Source: Treponema sp.
Lineage (GTDB): Bacteria > Spirochaetota > Spirochaetia > Treponematales > Breznakiellaceae
DNA: 20,231 nt
Direction of reading: 5' to 3'
NCBI GenBank assembly: GCA_031266255.1
Contig: JAISBK010000030.1
Coordinates: 1 to 20,231 of the forward strand
This document shows, piece by piece, positions 6,512 through 14,900 of the stretch. The translations under genes were made by a program, and so were the position numbers. The number at the start of each line of letters is the position of its first letter. Position 1 is the stretch's first letter. Below the pieces are notes generated by a model that was not told the origin of the DNA, searched no databases, and worked only from the letters and a program-made list of their open reading frames with translations.

Positions 6512-9085
6512 TTACTCCTCAGTGCTTACTATGCCTCGGATGGTGGCTATGCGTATGGCATCCGCCCGGTTTATGGCGCCTAATTTGTTATACACACTGC
6601 TAATGCCTGCCTTAACCGTGTTGATCGATATGGATGAGCAATCCGCAATCTCTTCCCTGGTTAATCCTTGAGCAAGACCGGTGAGTATTTTCTTCTCCCG
6701 CCAGGAGAGGCTCATATTCGGGGAAGCATGTTGCGCCTGGGACGTGTAGTACTTGGTTACCGTCACGAGCTTTTTCGCATAAGCCGATGACTGGTGCAGG
6801 ATCTTTTCCAGCCATGAACGGGGAAGCGGACACGGGCAGCTCTGTAAGGCCGCGCTCGCCAAGGTACGCATATCTTTACCCATTTCGATGAAGAACATAT
6901 CCAGTCCATTAGAACGGGACAACCTATAGGCTTCCTCCAAGGCCCTGAAACTACCCGGGGTTTCCCTGCTATGATACAGACATATCGCTTCCCATATCTT
7001 TAGGTTAATCTGTCCAAAAAGGAATCTTCCCATGGTATGGGTATGTTCCTGACTTTCCAGAAGAGCCAAGACCGCAGGATACCGTTTTTCAGATAACTGG
7101 TATTGTATCTTGACCTCAATTTCCAGTCCGTGTAACAGGGTATTCAAATCGCTGGCCTCAAAATCATTTTTTAACCACGGGGCAAGTTTATGGGTCTGCC
7201 CTATCTGGGCATAAAACCAGCCCATAACAATATCATATAAGGTATACCGGTATATATACGCTTTCTCCTTTAGTTGCGCGTTTAATTGGGAGAAAACATG
7301 CGCAATCTTTTCCGGGTTTCCCTGAAACAGACCGATACGTAAGAGGAAAAAAAGCGCGCGGTTCTCAATGTCATACTGGTGTTTGTCCCGGGCCTTGTAG
7401 ACGGCTTGACCGGCACCTTGTTCTGCGTTTGGTATGTCTCCTTTAAAATACGCGGCTTCACACCGGGCAAGATCATCCATGCCATAAGCGCATCCCCCCA
7501 TACAATTAGCCATATAAGGAACTGCCTGGGTAAGGGCCTGGATAAAGTGCTCCAGGTCTTGGGGGTCCGCAGTACTGACCCGGCAAACCCAGGTGCCGAT
7601 GGTCGTACTATTTACCGGCCCGGCAGAAGCGCTGAACTTACCGGTCAAGAAGCAGTGGTTTGCTTGCTCAAAATACTGCACAAAATCATAGCGACGGGTA
7701 TCTATACAGGTGATTAAGCTGTGAAACCCCAGGTTATTATAGCAGCCATATAACACATAGCAATTAAAGGCTGAGAACGGCCGGGGTTCAAACTGTTCTT
7801 TTATGGCGTTCAATTCTGAAAACACCTGCTGAAACTTCCCCAGGTTCAAAAGGAGCCGGGTGCGAACCGCATAGGCGTTGGTGTAGCACTCGTAGATATG
7901 CTTTGGCGCCCGGTCTAATAGTTCCAACAGGAAGGCGGCAATATCATTGGCCATGATTTGGGGAAAGGTGTAGCTTATCGTAATAATATGCTGGTAATCT
8001 CCTATCCGTTCATAATAACTGAGCGCATCCATGCGGAGCTGGTTTTCCCCGCACCACTGAGCGGCTTGGGCGTACACCTCTTTTTTCTCCTCCCACGAAA
8101 GTTCGTGTTGTTTTTCGCTCAAATATTCCAGAAACAGATGGTGGATCCGGTAGGCATTTAAATAGGAATCAAAGCGAATAAAGGAACCTATCCGTTCCAT
8201 TGCCTCAATGAGACCCTTATCGCTGGTCAATGCTGCCAGCAGTTCCCGGGGCCATCGGTCAATGAGGGAGAGCTTAATAAGGTAATGCTGCAAGTCAGGA
8301 GATAGGGTTCCCCATATTTCATGTTCAATCAGCTTAAAAATATTCAGTTTCATGGAAGACCGGGCATACCCGGTACCGGCAGGATCGTGTTTTATGGCTA
8401 AGCCTAAGAGGTTAATGGCAAAGGCCCATCCTTCGGTATCCTGATAAATGGCGGATACCATCCCAGGGGACAGTTTAATCTGCTGGATGCGAAAATAATC
8501 GTTTATTTCATCTTGACTGAAACGGAGATCCTCTTCGCTTATGTTGACTAACAGTCCTTTGGAAAGAAGGGGTATGGTGTTTATAGCAGGTTCGACACGG
8601 GAAATAATGATAGTCGTACTATTGAGATACGGTATATTGACCGAACGTTCCACAAAACGCAAAATCCCGTCATCGTGGATATGATGGAAATCATCGAACA
8701 CAAGGATATATTTTAGGTCCGGGTTAAGCGCTTCGTTAGGAACGGTGAGGTATCTGTCGAATTGCCGTTCAGTCTCTGGGAAGCCAATCTCCGCTAATTG
8801 GGCGGCGAAGTGTTTATTAGACAAAGAAATAGCCCGGATAAAATTTTCCCAAAACCTGGCTCTTAGGTTATCTGTTTCTGAGAGCTGGAGCCAGGTAGTA
8901 ACCCCATTATATTCCTGTAAAAACGCATAAACCGCTTGGGTTTTACCATACCCTGCCCCGGCAACCACGGTAATAAGCGGGCTGTGTATGGCTTTTTCCA
9001 ATAATTGGCATACCAAGGGCCGCGGCAGATACCCCTGGTTAGCCGGAACAATGGCTACGTTACTATGAAAAAATTGATTGGGCAT
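6512..9085 (-). CDS. MalT/LAL-type LuxR-family transcriptional regulator
   Basis: An 857-residue ATP-dependent activator of the LAL (MalT-like) class. The N-terminal STAND ATPase shows Walker A GAGYGKT at residues 43-49 and Walker B YILVFDD at 126-132, followed by the FHHI signature and a sensor arm IIISRVEP. The middle about 450 residues are helical, TPR-like repeats, the usual inducer-sensing platform. The C-terminus (about 795-850) is a LuxR helix-turn-helix: LSWREKKILTGLAQGLTREE, then ISINTVKAGISSVYNKL. Length is close to MalT (about 900). The ATG at 9083-9085 has AGGAG five bases upstream. It is co-oriented with and 111 bases before the efflux operon, so regulation of that operon is the obvious inference. 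The inducer is unknown. No convincing promoter is seen in 9086-9212. Confidence 0.92.
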   Translation of the reverse strand: MPNQFFHSNVAIVPANQGYLPRPLVCQLLEKAIHSPLITVVAGAGYGKTQAVYAFLQEYNGVTTWLQLSETDNLRARFWENFIRAISLSNKHFAAQLAEIGFPETERQFDRYLTVPNEALNPDLKYILVFDDFHHIHDDGILRFVERSVNIPYLNSTTIIISRVEPAINTIPLLSKGLLVNISEEDLRFSQDEINDYFRIQQIKLSPGMVSAIYQDTEGWAFAINLLGLAIKHDPAGTGYARSSMKLNIFKLIEHEIWGTLSPDLQHYLIKLSLIDRWPRELLAALTSDKGLIEAMERIGSFIRFDSYLNAYRIHHLFLEYLSEKQHELSWEEKKEVYAQAAQWCGENQLRMDALSYYERIGDYQHIITISYTFPQIMANDIAAFLLELLDRAPKHIYECYTNAYAVRTRLLLNLGKFQQVFSELNAIKEQFEPRPFSAFNCYVLYGCYNNLGFHSLITCIDTRRYDFVQYFEQANHCFLTGKFSASAGPVNSTTIGTWVCRVSTADPQDLEHFIQALTQAVPYMANCMGGCAYGMDDLARCEAAYFKGDIPNAEQGAGQAVYKARDKHQYDIENRALFFLLRIGLFQGNPEKIAHVFSQLNAQLKEKAYIYRYTLYDIVMGWFYAQIGQTHKLAPWLKNDFEASDLNTLLHGLEIEVKIQYQLSEKRYPAVLALLESQEHTHTMGRFLFGQINLKIWEAICLYHSRETPGSFRALEEAYRLSRSNGLDMFFIEMGKDMRTLASAALQSCPCPLPRSWLEKILHQSSAYAKKLVTVTKYYTSQAQHASPNMSLSWREKKILTGLAQGLTREEIADCSSISINTVKAGISSVYNKLGAINRADAIRIATIRGIVSTEE

Positions 9086-9212
9086 GGACGCTCCTTATCC
9101 CCTGGTCTCTACTCCCGGGACAAAATGCGATCTCAGGACACCATTCATGCTTTATTAGTTTATGCGTAAGCGGCTTTTGTAATATGAGTATGTTAATAAT
9201 ACTAGGATTTTG

Positions 9213-11009
9213 TTATGAATCTCGGCAGGTATCCTGTTTCTCCAGGGGTTCCCAGGGCAGGATAATGCTGAATACCGACCCTTCTCCTGCATGACTTTCC
9301 ACTTCTACCCTGCCTTGATGCATCAGGACAATATGGCGGACAATGGAAAGCCCCAGGCCGGTTCCACCGGCTTCACGGCTGCGGGCATGGTTAACCCGGT
9401 AGAATCGTTCAAATACCCGTTCCAGATGTTCCCCAGGAATACCCATGCCCCTATCCCCTACCTGGATACACAAGTCTGCATCGGTGGTAAAAACCCTGGC
9501 CCACACCAGTGAGCCTGGGGGGGAATACTTCACTGCATTATCCAGCAGGTTGATCATAGCCTGGATAATAAAAGAACCGTAGACCTTGGCAGTAAGTCCT
9601 ACAGGACAATACGCGGTAAGGCGTATAGCTTTCTTCTTTGCCTGAAGGGAGACTGCCTCACAGGCTTCCTCAAGCAGGGAACCTATATCCTGTTCCTCCA
9701 TACCAGGCCGGGGGATCCGCTCATCCTCAAGCCGCATCAAGGTCAAAAGGTCGTTGATAAGGTTCTCCATACCCTGGGCGTTTTTTGCCATGATTCCAAG
9801 ACCATGACGAATCTCCAAAGGATCATCCAGAGGAGTGTCCAGCAGGTTTTCAGAAAAGCCTTTTACCAACTGAATAGGGGTGCGCAGTTCGTGAGAAACA
9901 TTGGCCACAAAATCCGTGCGTACCTGCTCCAGTTTAACCAGTCGGGTAATATCGCTCATCACCATGACCACTCCCTCAGATCTGATCTGGTCCTTATCTG
10001 TCATGAGGGGCGCGGCAAAAACCAGAAAGTGCTGGGCCCCGACTGTACCGTGCAGGGTGATGTGCAGTTTCTCTGCAGCCTTGTGGATCAGCACCTGTTG
10101 AGCCGCGGCCTCAAGTTCAGTGGAATGGGTTGCGGCCAATAGGGAAAGGGGACAAGTGGTTTCCCCCAGCGCAAACACCTCACGAGCCTTGGGATTGACC
10201 AAGTGAAGCATGAGCTTGGTATCCATAGCCAGGACCGCTTCGCTCATGCCGTTCAGAATGGTTTCAAGCCGCCGGCCTTCTGCCTGGGCCTGGCTTATCC
10301 GGGAGGACAATTCCGCGGCCATGTCGCATAATGCCCTTTCCAGCAAGATCCATTCCTTGATGTCCTGAGAGGAGGTACGTATAGCCACATCCTGGGGATT
10401 ATCCGTAACCGCTTGGGCAATCCCCAGGAGGCGGTTCACCGAGCGGGAAAGAGATCGGGAAAAAAGATACACCATGCCCCCTGCGACCAGGGTAACCAGG
10501 GCTACCAGGAACAGGAAAGGCCTGGTAATGGAGGCAAGGCGCTGCCAGAAATTTGGGACGTGCTGGGACAGGCGAAACGCCCCCCAGATATTCCCCGCTG
10601 AGTCGTAAACCGGCAGCGCGACGTAGAGGAACGGTAAGTCCAGGGAACTCGAATTCCGGCGCGCACTTCCTTCCCTGCCTGCCAGGGCTGCCTTGACCTC
10701 GGGCCGTTCCTGGTGGTTCTCTATATCCCTGGAAGCATCAAGATGCGAATCCGCCATGACCATTCCATCCTGCCGAATCAGGGTAAAACGATAGGGTGTA
10801 TCCCCCAAGGAGACCATTCCTGCTCCAGATTCTTGATCGGGCTTCATAAACAAGGGCAGCAGGAGCCGGGCGGTATCCCGCAGATTACGGATGTTCATTT
10901 CATAATACAGGGAATTCATGCAGAGCAGAACCACTCCGGTAAAGACCAGCACCATACTCACCACGCTTATGAGCAGCACCCGGAGGTTTGCGGTGAAGAG
11001 GGTTTTCAT
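9213..11009 (-). CDS. PhoR-type sensor histidine kinase
   Basis: Membrane-bound kinase partner of the response regulator encoded just upstream. I choose the ATG at 11007-11009 (598 residues, MKTLFTANLRVLL) rather than the longer frame to 11087, because it falls 13 bases after the regulator stop with GAGG nearby and begins directly with TM1. Order of parts: TM1 (about 8-30), a periplasmic sensor of about 130 residues, TM2 (PFLFLVALVTLVAGGMVYLF), a HAMP-like segment, a PAS-like domain (ILNGMSEAVLAMD), then the HisKA box SHELRTP with phospho-acceptor His373. The ATPase domain has the N box LLDNAVKYSP (Asn491), the G1 box GDRGMGIPGEHL, the F box ERFYRV and the G2 box GGTGLGLSI. All catalytic motifs are intact. 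The signal is unknown; phosphate is the family archetype, but no pst/pho genes are present. Confidence 0.94.
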   Translation of the reverse strand: MKTLFTANLRVLLISVVSMVLVFTGVVLLCMNSLYYEMNIRNLRDTARLLLPLFMKPDQESGAGMVSLGDTPYRFTLIRQDGMVMADSHLDASRDIENHQERPEVKAALAGREGSARRNSSSLDLPFLYVALPVYDSAGNIWGAFRLSQHVPNFWQRLASITRPFLFLVALVTLVAGGMVYLFSRSLSRSVNRLLGIAQAVTDNPQDVAIRTSSQDIKEWILLERALCDMAAELSSRISQAQAEGRRLETILNGMSEAVLAMDTKLMLHLVNPKAREVFALGETTCPLSLLAATHSTELEAAAQQVLIHKAAEKLHITLHGTVGAQHFLVFAAPLMTDKDQIRSEGVVMVMSDITRLVKLEQVRTDFVANVSHELRTPIQLVKGFSENLLDTPLDDPLEIRHGLGIMAKNAQGMENLINDLLTLMRLEDERIPRPGMEEQDIGSLLEEACEAVSLQAKKKAIRLTAYCPVGLTAKVYGSFIIQAMINLLDNAVKYSPPGSLVWARVFTTDADLCIQVGDRGMGIPGEHLERVFERFYRVNHARSREAGGTGLGLSIVRHIVLMHQGRVEVESHAGEGSVFSIILPWEPLEKQDTCRDS

Positions 11010-11022
11010 CGTCCTCGTGTTC

Positions 11023-11745
11023 CTAGGAAGACACCTCAGGGTTAATCGTGCCTTTAAAGCGGTAACCCACGCCCCGGATGGTTTCAATCATATCCCCGGC
11101 TTCTCCCAGCTTTTTCCGCAGCCCCAGGATCTGCACATCTACGGAACGGTCAGTTACCGGATAATCAGGCCCCCGGATCGCGGCTATCAGGTGGTTTCGG
11201 GAGAATACCCGGTCGGGATGAGCCAGAAAATGCTGCAACAGGGCGAATTCCGTTGCAGAAAGATCGAGCGGAGTTTCACCGTAATGGACCTCATGCCGGG
11301 CAGCATCCAACCTCAGGTTTCCCTGTTGCCATGTGGTTTTTTCCCCAGGGGCTTGCGTCGATTCTTCAATCCTTCGCAGGGCAGCCCGGATTCGGGCGAT
11401 GAGTACCTTGGGACTGTAGGGTTTTACTACATAATCATCCGCCCCCAATTCCAGTCCTGCCACAATGTCCGCTTCTTCTCCCCGAGCAGTGGTCATAATA
11501 ACCGGAATGCTCCTAAAAGGTCCCTCCATTTTAAGTTTTTTCAGGACCCTCAACCCGTCCATACCCGGAAGCATAATATCAAGGATAATGCAGGCCTCAG
11601 TTTCCCGAGGAACCGATCGCAGCAGTTCCAAACCCTGCTCGCCACTTGAAGCCATGAGCAGTTTCCAGCCTTCTTTCTGCATAGCAAACGAGAGCATATC
11701 CTGAATATCCCTATCATCTTCAATAATTAAAATCGTTCTCTTCAT
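11023..11745 (-). CDS. PhoB/OmpR-family response regulator
   Basis: A 240-residue DNA-binding response regulator. The receiver domain shows the acidic pocket Glu9-Asp10-Asp11, phospho-acceptor Asp56 in IILDIMLPGMDG, Thr85/Thr86 in MTTARG, and Lys108 in VVKPYSP. The winged-helix effector occupies about residues 145-235, with LSATEFALLQHFLAHPDRVF, DRSVDVQILGLRKKLG and the closing IRGVGYRF motif typical of PhoB. The regulator and kinase genes are separated by 13 bases and form one operon. The ATG is preceded by a 9-bp tandem repeat that supplies AAGG as the ribosome binding site at a rather long distance. Target genes are not evident. Confidence 0.95.
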   Translation of the reverse strand: MKRTILIIEDDRDIQDMLSFAMQKEGWKLLMASSGEQGLELLRSVPRETEACIILDIMLPGMDGLRVLKKLKMEGPFRSIPVIMTTARGEEADIVAGLELGADDYVVKPYSPKVLIARIRAALRRIEESTQAPGEKTTWQQGNLRLDAARHEVHYGETPLDLSATEFALLQHFLAHPDRVFSRNHLIAAIRGPDYPVTDRSVDVQILGLRKKLGEAGDMIETIRGVGYRFKGTINPEVSS

Positions 11746-11772
11746 TTTTTTACCTTTTTTACCTTTTTTACC
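11746..11772 (-). repeat. 9-bp tandem repeat (three copies) over the response-regulator RBS
   Basis: On the minus strand the sequence just before the ATG is three exact copies of GGTAAAAAA (11764-11772, 11755-11763, 11746-11754) followed by one more A. Each copy offers an AAGG-like Shine-Dalgarno core beside an A-tract. Only the copy nearest the ATG is at a useful distance. Such repeats can change length by slippage. Confidence 0.85.
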
Positions 11773-11783
11773 TTACTTCTCAT

Positions 11784-11839
11784 GCGGCGTACTTGGGTGA
11801 GTCCGGCGTCCACTAAGGAACGCCCGCGTACTTCGCCGC
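11784..11839 (-). promoter_or_regulatory. Nested hairpin in the leader of the two-component operon
   Basis: On the minus strand GCGGCG (from 11839) pairs with CGCCGC (ending 11784). These enclose an inner stem GGCGTTCC-TTAGT-GGACGCC (11824-11805, one bulged base). The structure ends 12 bases before the tandem repeats over the ribosome binding site. A further GCGGCGTAC at 11949-11941 could pair with the same 3' arm GTACGCCGC (11792-11784). This suggests alternative folds. No T-run follows the stem, so it is not a classical terminator for gltB. Confidence 0.4.
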
Positions 11840-11880
11840 TGGTATTGTAGGCTTACCCAAAACACCCAGGATCACCCCCC

Positions 11881-11886
11881 AGTATA
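11881..11886 (-). promoter_or_regulatory. Possible -10 box for the two-component operon
   Basis: The minus strand reads TATACT, one mismatch from TATAAT, about 135 bases before the regulator start and upstream of the nested hairpin. No good -35 hexamer is visible at 16-18 bases, so the call is weak. Readthrough from gltB, 229 bases upstream, is an alternative. Confidence 0.25.
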
Positions 11887-11974
11887 TGAAACAACGCATC
11901 TCTAGAAACAGGAACGAAGGGACGTATACCGCTCTTCAACGTACGCCGCCCCCACTACGCCCACCGCAGGTGTG

Positions 11975-14900
11975 TTAGGCACGCTCGGTGAGGTCTTCTT
12001 TTTCACGAATTTCAAAGAGTTTTCGGTCCAGTTCTGCTAACTTCATCTGCTGTAAAGCCCATTTGTATTCTACCGGTAGAACTTTGATGAACCGGGGCCT
12101 GAAATCAGCCCAGTGCTCAAGGATAGCTTTGGCATAGGCTGAACCGGTCCAGTAGATATGTTTCATAATGGTGTCCTTGACAAACCCCGCGTCTTCTTCG
12201 TTGTCAAGCCCGGATAATTCTACCATGCCTTTGTTCAAAAAGAACTCGAAGTTTCCATCTCGATTCAGAACATACGCAATGCCCCCGGACATACCTGCGG
12301 CGAAATTCCTGCCTACCTTGCCAAGCACAATGAGCCTGCCACCGGTCATGTACTCGGCACAGTGATCCCCTGCACCTTCTACCACCGCGATGGCCCCGGA
12401 ATTCCGCACACAGAACCGTTCCCCGGCTACCCCCGCAGCGTAAAGCTCTCCAGAAGTAGCGCCATAGAGTACGGTGTTCCCTACGATGATATTCTCTTCG
12501 GTCTTGAAGGAAGAACCAGCAGGAGGAGCCACCACGATCCGGCCTCCGGAAAGTCCCTTCCCCAGGTAGTCGTTGGTGTCCCCAGCAAGCCGGAAGGTGA
12601 TGCCTTTGGCAAGAAAAGCGCCGAAACTCTGGCCTGCAGACCCGGAAAAGTCCACGGTTACGAAGTTCTCAGGTAAACCCTGGCCGCCAAAGCGTTTGGA
12701 TACCTCGTAGGAGAGCATAGCTCCTACTGCCCGGTCGGTGTTACGGATAGGAAATTGCAGGGCCGTGGGGATCTTCTTGTCCAGGGCGGCGAGGCATTGG
12801 TCGATGAGTTTACGATCAAGTACGTTTTTAATCCGGTGAATCTGATCTTGGACGCAGTGGGTTTCCTTGCCCCCGGGCAGGTCAGCAGGACCTTCTGCCT
12901 TGTAGAGGAGCCGAGAAAGGTCCACTGCTGCGGACTTGGGCTTACCGCTGGGGCGCTGCTGCAAGAAATCCGGTCTGCCGATGAGCTCATCAAAGTGGCG
13001 GAATCCCAGAGAGGCCATGATTTCCCGGGTTTCTTCTGCGACAAACCGGAAGTAGTTGATGAGGTATTCGCTTTTACCGGAAAACCGCGCCCGCAGCGCC
13101 GGGTCCTGGGTAGCAAGTCCCATAGGACAGGTGTTTTCGTGACACTTCCGCATCATCACACAACCCAAAACAATAAGGGTCGCGGTACCAAAGCCGAACT
13201 CTTCAGCCCCCAGCATCCCTGCGATGACCATATCCCGGCCGGTTTTGAGCTGGCCGTCGGTTTGCAGCCGTACTCGGCCCCGCAGACCATTGCGGACCAA
13301 AACCTGATGAGTCTCGGCAAGGCCGATTTCCCAGGGCAGCCCAGCGTGGCGTATGCTGCTCTGAGGACTGGCTCCGGTTCCTCCGTCATAGCCGGAGATG
13401 AGGATGTTGTCCGCATGGGCTTTAGCAACCCCTGCGGCAATAGTACCCACCCCGCTTTCAGATACGAGCTTCACACTGATCCGGGCCAGAGGGTTGGCAT
13501 TTTTAAGGTCAAAGATAAGTTCCGCTAAATCTTCTATAGAATAGATGTCGTGATGAGGAGGGGGACTTATGAGGGTAACCCCCGGAGTGGAATACCGGGT
13601 CTTGGCAATGAGGGCGTCCACCTTATGCCCGGGCAGTTGCCCTCCTTCACCGGGCTTGGCTCCCTGGGCGATTTTGATTTGCAGTTCCTCTGCATTGGCC
13701 AGGTATTCACTGGTAACCCCGAAACGGCCTGAAGCGACTTGTTTGATGGCACTCCGGGTCCAGGTCCCATCAGAACGAACCGGGAAGCGTTCCGGGTTCT
13801 CCCCTCCTTCCCCGGAATTGGATCTGCCCTTGATGGAGTTCATGGCGGTAGCAATGGTCTCATGGGCTTCCCGAGAGATAGAACCAAAGGACATAGCCCC
13901 TGTGGTGAAACGTTTCATGATGGCTTGTACACTTTCCACTTCTTCCAAGGGAACCGGATCCGTAGGGCCTCCTGGGACCGTACCCACTGGTGCAAAGTCC
14001 AGGAGGCCCCGGATAACATGAGGGTTCTGGTTCAGGGTATTGACGGACCCAGAAAACTGCTTAAATTTGGCAAAATCCCCGGTACGGACCGCCCACTGCA
14101 GCAGATGGATGGTTTCAGGGTTCCACGCATGGTTTTCCCCGTTTTTGCGCCACCGGTACTGGCCTACTCCAGGGAGAAGGCCGGCAACCGGATCCGATTC
14201 GCTTACCCTACCCTCGGTCTTGGCGTAGGCTTCCCGAGCAGCTTGGTACACTGCCACTGCCTCTGCTTCCAATTCCGGGAATCCTGCACCGTTGATCCGG
14301 TTCACCGTACCCGGGAAACAGGTGGCAATGACTTTTTCGCCCAGACCCACCGCCTCAAACACCTGGGCGCCCCGGTAGGAACGGAGGGTACTGGTTCCCA
14401 TTTTGGACATGACTTTGAGCATGGCTTTTTGCAGACCCTTGAGGTACTGTTTTCCTGCATGGGCGAAGTCTCCCACTCGCTTGCCTTCAGGCCCTTGGCA
14501 GATAAGCGCGATAGATGCTAGGGCACCGTAAGGCACGATGAGATCCGCACCATACCCAAAGAGCAGGGCAAAGTGCATGATCTCCCGGGGCTCGGCAGAC
14601 TCAATGATGATAGAACCGCGCATCCGCAAACCTTCCCGAATAAGCCCATGATGCACCGCGCCTACCGCCAAAAGGGTTGGTACCGCGCAGCGCCCTGCTT
14701 CGGGAACCAGACTCGCCCGATCAGACAAGATCACCAACGAAGCTCCTTCCCGAACCGCCTTAATTGCCTCGGTAACCAGCCTATCCAGGGTAGATTCAAG
14801 GGTGCTTGCCGCGGGTATACCCGTAGAGGCAATGTAAAACGTGGCGTCCAACGTCCGGGCACTAAACACTTCAGGCTTGAGCGCCTTGAGACGGGCTAAA

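Noticed and set aside
10918..11649. 243-codon plus-strand frame opposite the response regulator and kinase
   Set aside because: Antisense shadow of two genes with all expected catalytic motifs; no protein-like features.
12755..13528. Long plus-strand open frame opposite gltB (also 13739-14521 and 15926-16612)
   Set aside because: Shadows of a certain GltB gene: no family resemblance, no ribosome binding sites, and composition explained by the antisense of a GC-rich coding frame.
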